Source of the DNA: Paenibacillus aquistagni
Lineage (GTDB): Bacteria; Bacillota; Bacilli; Paenibacillales; Paenibacillaceae
Reading direction: 5' to 3'
Assembly: GCF_900177815.1 (NCBI RefSeq)
Contig: NZ_FXAZ01000003.1
Span: forward strand, 496,001 to 560,000
Length of the DNA: 64,000 nucleotides
This document shows, in pieces, positions 1-8,684 of the stretch. Every line of letters begins with the position of its first letter. Within the stretch, counting starts at the first letter, position 1. The notes under the pieces were generated by a model that saw only the letters and a list, made by a program, of their open reading frames with translations, did no database searches and had not been told where the DNA came from. Position numbers and translations under genes: made by a program.

Positions 1-2
1 AG

Positions 3-2432
3 GAGCGTCCTTTAGTAGCAGCAGTAGTCGTAGGCAAGAATGTTCAGGTCTATCTTGAAAGCGGCGTTGCCATTGGCCAAGTGATAAAAGTGACGTATTA
101 TCCAGGAAGCAAGCCGATTAAGGACTTAAGCGGCAATCGCGCACCTGCGTTCTCTAACCGCGATGTATCGAATACGGTTGAAGACTTTATGAATAAAATT
201 ACAAGCTCATCGGTTACTGGAAAAGTCATTCAGATGACCTTCAGCGATGAAATGCTTCCAATGGACAATCGCGGCGTATCCCAGTTTACCGTTACGGTGG
301 ATGGCAATACTGCGCGCTTGAAAGAAGCGCTGGTCTCTGGCTTTAATATCGTGATCAACTTAGAGCAAGAGGTTACGGACGGACAAGTCATCAAAGTCCA
401 ATATAAGCCGGGCTCTTATCCGATTAGAGATCGGAACAATGCGCCCATTATAGGTTTTGGTCCTGTGTTTGTTCGTAATAGCGTGGATACGAAGCCTCCG
501 ATATTGGAGTCATCACGAGTAGGTGGTACAAAGCTAACCTTGTTCTACAACGAGGGCTTAAATGAGCACGAACTCTTTTTGCCGATGAAAAGTCACTATT
601 CTGTACTCGTAAATGAAAAGGCAGTGTTCGTAAACAAAGTTGAAGTAAAAAGCAACATGGTGATTCTCACCTTAGCATCAAGCGTATCCAACTTAGCGGA
701 TAGGGTCACGGTATCCTATGTGCCTGGTCCTAAGCGAATTGTTGACTTGAACGGTAATCCAGCTGCAGGGTTTAGTCTTGTTGACGCAGGTGTTGTCAAG
801 GATTCAGATCTGCCTTATGTAGACAAGGCTACATATAGAGACAATATCATAACATTAGATATGTCGAGATCAATGGATTACGGCTCTGTGCCGTCGAAAA
901 ACTATTTTAACGTTAAAGCAAATAACAGAACGCAAGCGATCTCCAATGTCCAAGTGAACAATACACAGGTTATCATCACACTGACTCAGAATATGGACTG
1001 GAACCAGACGGTAGTGATCTCCTATAGCGCCCCAGGATCAAAGGGGTTAATGGACACGACGGGGAACAAAGTCAAGAGTTTCTCCAATCAAAAGGTAGAG
1101 TATAGCAGCAGCTCAGGATCAGGTAGTGGCTCGTCATCTGGGGCCGTCTTGGATTATGTCCACGATGCGGATTGGCAAGACTTTCTGCAAGATGTACTGT
1201 TGGTCGACACGGTTGTTGCAAGCAAGCTAACCGATCGTTCGATTAGCGGACAATATGTGAACCGATACAACATCAATAGCGACGATTGGACTAAGGTTCT
1301 GGATTATGCAACAAAGGAATCTTCGGAAGTGGTGGCATTAGATCTGAGTGCTGATGAGAAAGCGGCCATGGTAGCCATCAACTTGAAGACGCTGGAGGAC
1401 ATGGTTCGTAAAAATGGAGATCTAAAAGTAGGCGTGCGCTACGGGGACTGGCTGTATTCCATTAAGCTGAACGATATTCCGTTCAACGATATTCGTCGTC
1501 AACTGCTCAGCGCAAGCAACAGCACAACGCTGTTATTCCAGATCGAGCGGCAGTCCTCGCGTGATGCATCTGGGCTGATGAATGGCATCCGCATGGTGAA
1601 TGGTACCACGCTGGTAGAGCCCGTTATGTTCAACCTGACAGCTTATGCAGGCTCAGGCAAAGAAACAACCGTTACAGCGAAGACGCATATCAGCTATCAG
1701 ACGGGACGTTCCATCTCAGGCAGCGACATTGCGGTCGTGCGTCAGAATCCAACGATTAATAGCAAGATTGCTTATGTTCCCACTCATGTAAAAAGTCAAA
1801 GCGGCTCACAGGTAGTGAACAGCGTGTTGACAGGCAGCAGTGCGATTGCGCTTGCCCGCAGCAGCCAGTATTTTACCGATATTAGCGGTCACTGGGGAAT
1901 GAATGATATTCAAGCGTTATCCGGACGATTTATCGCCGATGCGCTGACAGGCTCTAGATTCGAGCCTAACAAGTCTATTACACGCGCAGACTTTGCTGTG
2001 CTGATTGCCAAAGGAATTGGCTTAGACGGCGATCTAGACGCCTCTAAGCGCTTTAAGGACGTATCCGCCAGCTCCACAGCGGCTCCATATATCGGAGCGG
2101 CAGTGAAGGCAGGCATTATTTCTGGCCACGCGGACGGAACGTTCAAGCCGAACAGCTTGATTACTCGAGAGCAAATTGCGCTGATGATGAATCGAACGCT
2201 TATTCATACCGGCAATAATATTCAGCTATCTCGTCCAGTCAGCCAATGGATGGCTAGCTTCACCGACCGCAATAAGATCAGCACCTCTTCCCAAGATGCT
2301 GTGGCGAAGTCGATGGAAGCTGGCATCATCCAGGGCCTTACGAACAACACCTTCGGGCCTCGACAGAATGCGACGCGAGCGCAAGCCGTAGTCATGGTCA
2401 AGCGTTTGCTTGAGTATGTGGAGTACATGTAG
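3..2432 (+). CDS. S-layer homology (SLH) surface protein with SwmB-type repeats, 5' truncated
   Basis: The reading frame is open to the left edge, so the gene starts outside the window; 809 residues are visible. The N-terminal half holds about four tandem beta-sandwich repeats of the SwmB kind, each ending in a motif like PGS-P-I-DLSGN-A-FSN (near nt 105-165, 410-470, 720-780 and 1030-1090). A Ser/Gly-rich linker follows (nt 1105-1140), then a region of unknown fold, then three SLH domains (about nt 1870-2035, 2053-2220, 2260-2430). In this family SLH domains bind pyruvylated secondary cell wall polymer, so this is a cell-surface protein anchored by its C terminus. The signal peptide would be upstream and is not visible. 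The function beyond anchoring and possible adhesion is unknown. A hairpin terminator follows at once, so it probably ends its transcription unit. Confidence 0.85.
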   Translation, partial: ERPLVAAVVVGKNVQVYLESGVAIGQVIKVTYYPGSKPIKDLSGNRAPAFSNRDVSNTVEDFMNKITSSSVTGKVIQMTFSDEMLPMDNRGVSQFTVTVDGNTARLKEALVSGFNIVINLEQEVTDGQVIKVQYKPGSYPIRDRNNAPIIGFGPVFVRNSVDTKPPILESSRVGGTKLTLFYNEGLNEHELFLPMKSHYSVLVNEKAVFVNKVEVKSNMVILTLASSVSNLADRVTVSYVPGPKRIVDLNGNPAAGFSLVDAGVVKDSDLPYVDKATYRDNIITLDMSRSMDYGSVPSKNYFNVKANNRTQAISNVQVNNTQVIITLTQNMDWNQTVVISYSAPGSKGLMDTTGNKVKSFSNQKVEYSSSSGSGSGSSSGAVLDYVHDADWQDFLQDVLLVDTVVASKLTDRSISGQYVNRYNINSDDWTKVLDYATKESSEVVALDLSADEKAAMVAINLKTLEDMVRKNGDLKVGVRYGDWLYSIKLNDIPFNDIRRQLLSASNSTTLLFQIERQSSRDASGLMNGIRMVNGTTLVEPVMFNLTAYAGSGKETTVTAKTHISYQTGRSISGSDIAVVRQNPTINSKIAYVPTHVKSQSGSQVVNSVLTGSSAIALARSSQYFTDISGHWGMNDIQALSGRFIADALTGSRFEPNKSITRADFAVLIAKGIGLDGDLDASKRFKDVSASSTAAPYIGAAVKAGIISGHADGTFKPNSLITREQIALMMNRTLIHTGNNIQLSRPVSQWMASFTDRNKISTSSQDAVAKSMEAGIIQGLTNNTFGPRQNATRAQAVVMVKRLLEYVEYM

Positions 2433-2473
2433 CTTCGAAGAAATAAAAGATTAGAATGACAGATAAACAAAGT

Positions 2474-2547
2474 GGTCGACAGAGCTGCTCTTGAGGATTC
2501 GCGCTTGCATAAGTGACGAGCCTGAGGTATGCACTGTCGGCCTTTTT
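2474..2547 (+). terminator. Rho-independent terminator after the SLH gene
   Basis: A 9-bp outer stem (2474-2482 with 2534-2542, one G-T pair) closes over a long loop that has its own short inverted repeat TGCATA/TATGCA. The outer stem is followed directly by five T residues. It lies 40 bases after the SLH stop codon. Confidence 0.6.
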
Positions 2548-3240
2548 ACATTGCACTCATAGAAAAGAACGTAATCGCAGTGCAGTTGAACGGTGTTGAG
2601 AACCTCCATTTATAGGTGTGCCACGAGGAATCTTGAAAATGGAAAATAAAAAAGGATCTGCAAATAATTGAAGCCATTATCTTTTTACAGAATATTAGGA
2701 AAATCCCCGAAATAACGCGTACTTATTGTCGATTCCATAAATATACCAATATTTTCTATGGTATTTTTCCCTCGATCTACTAAACTATGGCTTCACAATA
2801 TTCGTAAAAAGATATATTCTGGTTAATGTCCTCTAATGATCATCGCAGAGCGCATGTGAATAGAAGGTTTACAGGGTCAGTCTTAAAAGAATGACCACCA
2901 TCTAGGAACGTCTCTTTGCTAATAAAATTTAAAATTTTAAATGTTTATGAAAGAACATTCAGCTCGATGCAAAGCTATTGTTTACGATGGTAGAGTCCTC
3001 GCCTATTGCCGCTTTCGTGCTCTAGCAACGCTTCTCTTCACGATAAAAAGTCTAAATCTCCATGAATTGTATTGGTATAAAGCGAAACTTTTCCCTATTA
3101 AAAAGAGTCTATACACATAGTGAATCTATCAGTCTATTATGTTTATGCGTTCATATGCATATGTGAGTCAGAGAGGGGACAGGGGGAATCTTGCTGTCCT
3201 GATGTTGTTTTCATTATGGAATTGTTGCTGCCTGACCAAT
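2548..3240. other. Intergenic region without recognisable gene
   Basis: About 690 bases of AT-rich DNA with stops in all frames. It has short palindromes (an A/T-only inverted repeat near 2925-2940 and CATATGCATATG near 3153) but no promoter I can call with confidence and no RNA family I recognise. It should contain the promoter of the following secreted-protein gene. Confidence 0.5.
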
Positions 3241-3253
3241 AGGAGCAAACATC

Positions 3254-5992
3254 ATGGGGAGTGAAGCAGAGGAAATGAAACAAATGAAATCATCAAGTGG
3301 ATCCAAACGTGCTGCAGCAAAGCGGTCCAAGTGGCTGATCATGCTGTTGACGGGGACGATGCTCATGTCTCCTTTCTTTGGAATGGGACATGTTGTACAT
3401 GCCGATGGCAAGCTTCTGTCAGCATCTGAGACTCGTGCAGCTACGGGCTTAGTCAAAGTAGGGGAAGAGATCATTACTTCTGGAGCCAAGCTCTTGAAGT
3501 ATCAATATACGACAACGCGCAGCGGCAAGCAGGTCAAGGCCAATCTAAACATGGTTCAGGCTGATCTGCAAAATCCATACTTGAAGCTTGATACGATGAC
3601 GGGGACTGGCGGCAAGCTAAATGCGCGTCAATCGGTTGGCGGCATGGCGAAAGAAACGGGTGCAGTGGCAGCCGTGAACGGGGACTATTTTGCAATGGAT
3701 AAAGAAGGTGCGCCGCTCGGTCCGGAGATTTCCGGGGGAACGGTCATCTCCAGCCCTTCAGCCTTGAAGGGCATGTACGCATTTGGTGTAACCAAATCAA
3801 ATCAGCCGGTTATTGATGAGTACCGTTTTCAAGGCAAGGTGACTTCCGAAGATGGGTCGAGCTTCGAACTGGCAGGAATCAATCAATCGGCTTATATGAC
3901 AGAGCCAGACAAGCAATACAGTCATGTGAATGCGATGTATATTTATACCAGTTCATGGAAGAATCAAGATCGTCCTATCAACAGCTCGACGACGCCAACT
4001 GAGGTGCTTGTGCGCAATGGCGTGGTCGAGGAGTTTTCCGATAAGGCATCGATTAAGGCGTCTGCCCCAGAGGAGGGATATATCCTCCGCGGCCATGGAA
4101 CTGCTGCTTCATACATGCGTGAGCATATGCAGGTGGGAATGCAAGTCAGCACAGATTATCGACTGGTGTCCCAAACATCGGGGAAACTGGTCGATCCAGA
4201 CAGCTTCCAAATGATGATTGGCGGCCATACACTGCTCGTGGAGAATGGCAAAGCCTCAGGCTTTACACGGGATACAAACTCGATCAGTGGCAGCAGTGCC
4301 CGTGCGCGTACAGCCGTTGGCTATTCGAAGGACGGACGCTATGCCTACATCATCACCGTGGAGAAAAATGATTACAGTGCAGGCTTGACGCTGAAGGAGA
4401 TGCAGCAGGCGCTTGTCCAGGCAGGCGTATGGAAGGCAGTCAACCTCGATGGCGGCGGTTCTACAACGATGGTGCATCGTCCGCTTGCCGAGACGAGTAA
4501 TGTACTATCGTTTAACACGGAGTACGGAACGACACAGCGTCAAGTCGTCAATGGGCTTGGTGTGTATACTACGGCTCCGCAGGGTGCCGTAAAAGGCATG
4601 GTGCTATCCGGAAGCACCAAGCTGTATATTGGGCAGCAAGCGACCTATTCAACGAAGGCGTATGACGAGTACTACAACCCTGTAGACGCTGGAAACGTGA
4701 ATATGAGCTGGAGCGCATCCAATGATGTATTAGCATGGAATGGCAGCAGCTTTGTTGCGAAGCGTGCAGGCTCCTCCCAAGTTATAGGCAAGTCGGGCAG
4801 TGCGACAGCAAAGAAAGAAGTCGAGGTAATCGGCGCTAGCCAGATCGATCAACTCTATATGAATGCAAGCTCGGCTCCCCTGACAGCAGGAGCAAGCGTG
4901 AAGCTCCAAGTGAAGGTGAAGCTGAAGGATGGATCAGTAGGCACATTGCCGAATGAATCGGTCAAATGGGAGCTGAAAGGGTTCGAGGGCAGTGTGAAGG
5001 ATGGCACCTTGACCGTAAATTCCGTACCTGCTGGTGCATCGATTGGCTATGCCTTTGCAAGCTATGATGGCCTTCGTACGATGATCCCGCTTACCGTGAG
5101 TTCAGAACAGCTTGTTGAGGACTTCAACGGCACGGGCACAACGGTAGGATTTACTTCGTTGCCGAAGGATGTAACCAAGGGTCAAGCAGCCATTGTCGGC
5201 AATTATGACGGCAAGACGGCTCAGGACAAAGTTGTGAAGCTGAACTATGATATGACGGCCGGCAGCGACAACAAATTCGCCTATGCGCTGTTCAACAACG
5301 GCAAAGGCATTCCAATGGGCGGACTTCCAACCTCAGTGAAGCTGGATATTTATGGAGACAACAGCTTGAACTGGCTGAGAGCGGAGTTTATTGACGCAAA
5401 TGGGAAGTCGCATGTCACCGATGTTGCCAAATATATCGATTGGTCAGGCTGGAAGACGCTTGAGATGGATACTTCCTCTCTTGGAGCGACAGGTTCGTTA
5501 TCCTTGAAGCGCCTCTATGTGGTCAACCTTAAGGATGGCCAGGATGAGCGTGCAGCCAAAGGAGAAGTAGCCTTTGACCGCATTCGTGCTACGATGCCTG
5601 CGGGCGGAGCCGCGAATTTGCCGAAGGCGGATATGAAGCTTACGGTCAACAGCCGTGCTGCGGTCGTAAATGGAAAAGAGAAGCGCCTTGATGTTGCTCC
5701 AATTGTGCTGAATGGCTCGACTTACGTTCCCGTTCGAGTAATATTGGATGCCTTTGGCGGCGAGACAGCTTGGAATGGTCAGCAGAAAAAAGTAACCGTA
5801 CTTCGCGGGGACCGATACTTGGAATTAACAGTGAACGCGAAGGAATATCTCAATAATGGGAAACGAGTCGCATCTGATGTGGCGCCGATCATCCGTTCGA
5901 ATAGGACGTTGGTCCCACTTCGTTTGGTTTCCGAACAAATTGGACTAATTGTAAATTGGGATCAAAAGACGAAGTCCATAACAATCCGTTGA
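3254..5992 (+). CDS. Secreted phosphodiester glycosidase (NAGPA-like) protein with C-terminal stalk-type domain
   Basis: The 912-residue product starts at ATG 3254 with AGGAG eight bases upstream. Lysine and arginine residues followed by a hydrophobic stretch (about 25-50) ending HADG form a signal peptide, so it is exported. Residues roughly 90-420 match the phosphodiester glycosidase family (NAGPA, DUF2233): NGDYF near 135, a GGH motif, a TAVGYS segment and NLDGGGSTTMV near 395-405, which carries the conserved Asp and Gly residues. A bacterial Ig-like middle region follows. The last 120 residues match the copper amine oxidase N-terminal-like domain (repeated VPVRVILDAFG / VPLRLVSEQIG motifs), common as a cell-surface module in Paenibacillus. 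The family is thought to cleave sugar phosphodiesters in exopolysaccharide or wall polymers; the substrate here is unknown. It lies just upstream of degS but has no visible functional link to it. Confidence 0.8.
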   Translation: MGSEAEEMKQMKSSSGSKRAAAKRSKWLIMLLTGTMLMSPFFGMGHVVHADGKLLSASETRAATGLVKVGEEIITSGAKLLKYQYTTTRSGKQVKANLNMVQADLQNPYLKLDTMTGTGGKLNARQSVGGMAKETGAVAAVNGDYFAMDKEGAPLGPEISGGTVISSPSALKGMYAFGVTKSNQPVIDEYRFQGKVTSEDGSSFELAGINQSAYMTEPDKQYSHVNAMYIYTSSWKNQDRPINSSTTPTEVLVRNGVVEEFSDKASIKASAPEEGYILRGHGTAASYMREHMQVGMQVSTDYRLVSQTSGKLVDPDSFQMMIGGHTLLVENGKASGFTRDTNSISGSSARARTAVGYSKDGRYAYIITVEKNDYSAGLTLKEMQQALVQAGVWKAVNLDGGGSTTMVHRPLAETSNVLSFNTEYGTTQRQVVNGLGVYTTAPQGAVKGMVLSGSTKLYIGQQATYSTKAYDEYYNPVDAGNVNMSWSASNDVLAWNGSSFVAKRAGSSQVIGKSGSATAKKEVEVIGASQIDQLYMNASSAPLTAGASVKLQVKVKLKDGSVGTLPNESVKWELKGFEGSVKDGTLTVNSVPAGASIGYAFASYDGLRTMIPLTVSSEQLVEDFNGTGTTVGFTSLPKDVTKGQAAIVGNYDGKTAQDKVVKLNYDMTAGSDNKFAYALFNNGKGIPMGGLPTSVKLDIYGDNSLNWLRAEFIDANGKSHVTDVAKYIDWSGWKTLEMDTSSLGATGSLSLKRLYVVNLKDGQDERAAKGEVAFDRIRATMPAGGAANLPKADMKLTVNSRAAVVNGKEKRLDVAPIVLNGSTYVPVRVILDAFGGETAWNGQQKKVTVLRGDRYLELTVNAKEYLNNGKRVASDVAPIIRSNRTLVPLRLVSEQIGLIVNWDQKTKSITIR

Positions 5993-6064
5993 TGTGGTAT
6001 GATAAAGGGTAAAGAGTAAATTGTAAATTGTATCATCCTTTACGTACAAGGAGACGGACCATTC

Positions 6065-7243
6065 GTGGAGAATCAGCTTGTTGTCATTGATCGCGTGATT
6101 AAGAATGCGATCGAAGTGATGGAAGACAGCAAATATCAAATATTTGAGATCCTGGATTCCTCTCGCAATGAAGCGGCTACACTGCAGTATCAGATGCAGG
6201 AGCTTCATAAGGAGATGGAACAGATCATTGATAAGGTGGACGAGCTGGAGCGCAAGTTCCGATTGGCTCGTCTGCGTTTGACGGAAGTAAGCCGCGACTT
6301 CAACAAGTATTCCGAAGAAGACAGCAAACAGGCTTACGAGCGGGCGACACATATTCAAGTGGAGCTCATGATCTACCGGGAAAAGGAAAGTCATATGCGC
6401 TCTAGGCGCGATGATTTGCAGAAGCGCTTGAAGCATGTGGAGTTGTCGATCGAACGTGCCGAGACCATTGGTTCTCAGATGAATGTAGCGCTTGAATATT
6501 TGTCTGGGGACCTGTCTCAGGTCACACGCATTATAGAGTCTGCCAAGAATCGGCAGATGATTGGGCTCAAGATTATATTGGCGCAGGAAGAAGAACGCAA
6601 GCGCATTGCCAGAGAGATTCATGACGGCCCTGCCCAGTCGCTTGCGAATGTAGTGCTTCGAACAGAAATCATCGAACGCATGATGGCGAAGCAGGAATAT
6701 GGAATGGTGCAGCATGAAGTCGTCGACTTGAAGTCGCAGGTAAGAACAGGACTTGAAGAGATTCGCAAAACCATCTTCAACCTTCGTCCGATGGCGCTTG
6801 ACGATCTGGGGCTCATTCCAACTTTGCGCAAGTTTGTACAAGACTTTGAAGATAAGTTCAAGATCCGCTCGTCCTTGGAGATCAAGGGCATGGAACGAAG
6901 ATTGCGGTCTGCGATGGAGACTGCCGTGTTCCGCTTGGTTCAAGAAGCATTTACGAATTCTGCGAAGCATGCGAATCCGACTTATGTGGCTTGCAGGCTT
7001 ACATATGATCAAGACGAGATTCGTCTTGTTATTGAAGATAATGGTACTGGCTTCAATGTGAATTCACTTGAGCTAAAGGCGAAGGAACAGTCGCACTTTG
7101 GCTTGCTCGGCATGCGAGAGCGGGTTGATTTGCTTGAAGGCCAGATGGAGATCCACTCCAACGAGAATGAGGGTACACAAATTGTGATTCTTATTCCGAC
7201 GAACGTGGACAGGAGAGAGGTGTTAACAGATGGAGAATCGTAA
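6065..7243 (+). CDS. degS: DegS sensor histidine kinase
   Basis: The 392-residue cytoplasmic kinase pairs with DegU, whose gene overlaps its 3' end by 14 bases. The N-terminal half (about 1-170) is a coiled-coil sensor region without membrane segments, as in B. subtilis DegS. The phosphoacceptor is His186 in the REIHDGPAQ motif of a HisKA_3 domain; an NLRPMALDDLG dimerisation segment follows. The ATPase domain shows the N box QEAFTNSAKHA at 293-303, EDNGTG at 324-329 and FGLLGMRERV. The start is GTG 6065 with AAGGAG upstream. The family controls exoenzyme production, competence and motility, and here sits directly beside competence and flagellar genes. Function is assigned with high certainty; the stimulus cannot be read from the sequence. 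Confidence 0.95.
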   Translation: MENQLVVIDRVIKNAIEVMEDSKYQIFEILDSSRNEAATLQYQMQELHKEMEQIIDKVDELERKFRLARLRLTEVSRDFNKYSEEDSKQAYERATHIQVELMIYREKESHMRSRRDDLQKRLKHVELSIERAETIGSQMNVALEYLSGDLSQVTRIIESAKNRQMIGLKIILAQEEERKRIAREIHDGPAQSLANVVLRTEIIERMMAKQEYGMVQHEVVDLKSQVRTGLEEIRKTIFNLRPMALDDLGLIPTLRKFVQDFEDKFKIRSSLEIKGMERRLRSAMETAVFRLVQEAFTNSAKHANPTYVACRLTYDQDEIRLVIEDNGTGFNVNSLELKAKEQSHFGLLGMRERVDLLEGQMEIHSNENEGTQIVILIPTNVDRREVLTDGES

Positions 7244-7949
7244 GACGGAGAAGAAGATCAGAGTGCTCCTAGCTGACGATCATCAGCTCTTTCGCGAGGG
7301 CTTAAAGCGTATATTGAATATGGAAGATGATCTGGAAGTTATCGGTGAATGCGGCGATGGCATACAGGTTCTGGAGTTCTGCAATTATGATGTCCCGGAT
7401 GTTGTTCTGATGGACATTAATATGCCTGTTGAGAATGGCGTTATCGCTACAGAACGGATGAGAGATATCTTTCCAGATGTCAAAGTCCTCATTCTGTCCA
7501 TTCATGATGATGAGAGCTACGTATTCGAGACTCTTCGCAAAGGGGCCTCTGGTTACTTGTTGAAAGATATGGAAGCGGAATCTTTGATCAATGCGATCCG
7601 TTCCGTTGTAGGCGGATACGCTTATATTCATCCAAAGGTGACAGGCAAGCTCATCACACAGCTGCGCCGTATGACCATCCTTGATGATAGAGGCACGATG
7701 GAGGAGCAATACGCAAGAGAGCAGTCTGGTGTTCGTCTGAATCCGACAGAAAGCCCGCTTACACGCCGCGAGGCTGAGGTGCTGCGCTTGATGGCCGAAG
7801 GGAAAAGCAACAAGATGATCGGCGAGTTTCTGTTTATCAGCGAGAAGACGGTGAAGAACCATGTCAGCAGCATCTTGCAGAAGATGGAAGTAGACGATCG
7901 TACCCAAGCCGTTATTAATTCGATCAAAAATGGATGGGTCACGCTGTAA
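7230..7949 (+). CDS. degU: DegU response regulator
   Basis: The 239-residue product has a receiver domain with the acidic pair D16-D17, phosphoacceptor Asp62 in VLMDINMP and the conserved Lys in the LLKDM segment. A linker and a LuxR/NarL-type helix-turn-helix follow (LTRREAEVLRLMAEGKSNKMI, about 170-235). It overlaps degS by 14 bases, which implies translational coupling. In Bacillus, DegU-phosphate drives exoenzymes and represses motility, while unphosphorylated DegU helps activate competence genes. Its position next to comFA and the flagellar block is the conserved arrangement. Confidence 0.96.
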   Translation: MENRKTEKKIRVLLADDHQLFREGLKRILNMEDDLEVIGECGDGIQVLEFCNYDVPDVVLMDINMPVENGVIATERMRDIFPDVKVLILSIHDDESYVFETLRKGASGYLLKDMEAESLINAIRSVVGGYAYIHPKVTGKLITQLRRMTILDDRGTMEEQYAREQSGVRLNPTESPLTRREAEVLRLMAEGKSNKMIGEFLFISEKTVKNHVSSILQKMEVDDRTQAVINSIKNGWVTL

Positions 7950-8033
7950 GAAAAAAAGTTGAAATTTGACGACGCTTGTCCGTCACCGTAGCACATATTG
8001 CGGCATACACTTGGTAATAAGGAGGTGGGCCGC

Positions 8034-8477
8034 ATGATCACAACGCTATTATGGATTGTGGGATGCTATGGGTTGGCGGTGGCGGCTGTTCATCTCATGC
8101 ATCTGCTGCGAAGGACGTTATACAAGGATCAGCCTACGCCTTGGATGCATGTCGTGCTGGTCACGCACAATGATGAACGGCATATGGAATGGGTGATACG
8201 CGCCTATTGTTGGTTTGCCTGGCTGAAGGGGAGAAGGCTGCAGTTTACGATTGTGGATCGTCATTCTCGTGATGCAACCCTTCCAATCGTCATGCGAATG
8301 GCATCTGGATATGATGTGAATTGCAAGGTGCTGGACACGCATAGTGTGAAGGAGCAAGAGCAGGCTGTGATTGAGCTGCAGGAAGCCAAGCAGGCTGAGG
8401 AAACCGTCCTTGTGCTGCACTTGAGTGCACGGGATGATTGGCGCCGCATCCCCTATGTGGTGGGCGGCGCGATGTAA
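8034..8477 (+). CDS. Small membrane-anchored protein, possibly related to the glycosyltransferase N-terminal fold
   Basis: The reading frame extends upstream, but ATG 8034 has a perfect AAGGAGGTG site at the right distance, giving 147 residues. Residues 1-22 are one hydrophobic segment (ITTLLWIVGCYGLAVAAV), then a basic stretch and a cytoplasmic alpha/beta domain. The segment HVVLVTHNDERHMEWVIRAY followed by FTIVDRHSRDAT looks like the first strands of a GT2-type Rossmann fold, but no DXD motif or later half is present, so catalysis is doubtful. It lies between degU and comFA. I do not recognise a named family; it could be an orphan regulator or a truncated transferase. Confidence 0.7.
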   Translation: MITTLLWIVGCYGLAVAAVHLMHLLRRTLYKDQPTPWMHVVLVTHNDERHMEWVIRAYCWFAWLKGRRLQFTIVDRHSRDATLPIVMRMASGYDVNCKVLDTHSVKEQEQAVIELQEAKQAEETVLVLHLSARDDWRRIPYVVGGAM

Positions 8478-8612
8478 ACGTCGCTGGCGGCGCTTTCGGC
8501 GCCGCAGGCATCGGTAACCGCGTATGCAGTTACTTAAGCGCTGTCTCTTTAACGCTGGAAGCTCTTATTTATGCAATCCCCATAAACGAAATATAGACAT
8601 GAACATGTGAAG

Positions 8613-8650
8613 CACACATTTCGGGCTGCAACCTGAAGGTGTGTTTTTTT
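8613..8650 (+). terminator. Terminator or attenuator hairpin before comFA
   Basis: An imperfect stem (CACAC and adjacent bases near 8613 pairing with GTGTG near 8638) is followed by seven T residues. It ends only 35 bases before the comFA start, so it may end degU transcription or act as a leader attenuator for comFA. Confidence 0.5.
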
Positions 8651-8684
8651 GTTTGTCTATATGTAAGGAAGGCTGTGTAAAAAT

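Noticed and set aside
2548-3240. Riboswitch or other known RNA in the long spacer
   Set aside because: No conserved core of a known riboswitch class could be recognised.
5945-7012. 355-codon frame antisense to degS
   Set aside because: degS is unambiguous in the other strand; the antisense product shows no family pattern.
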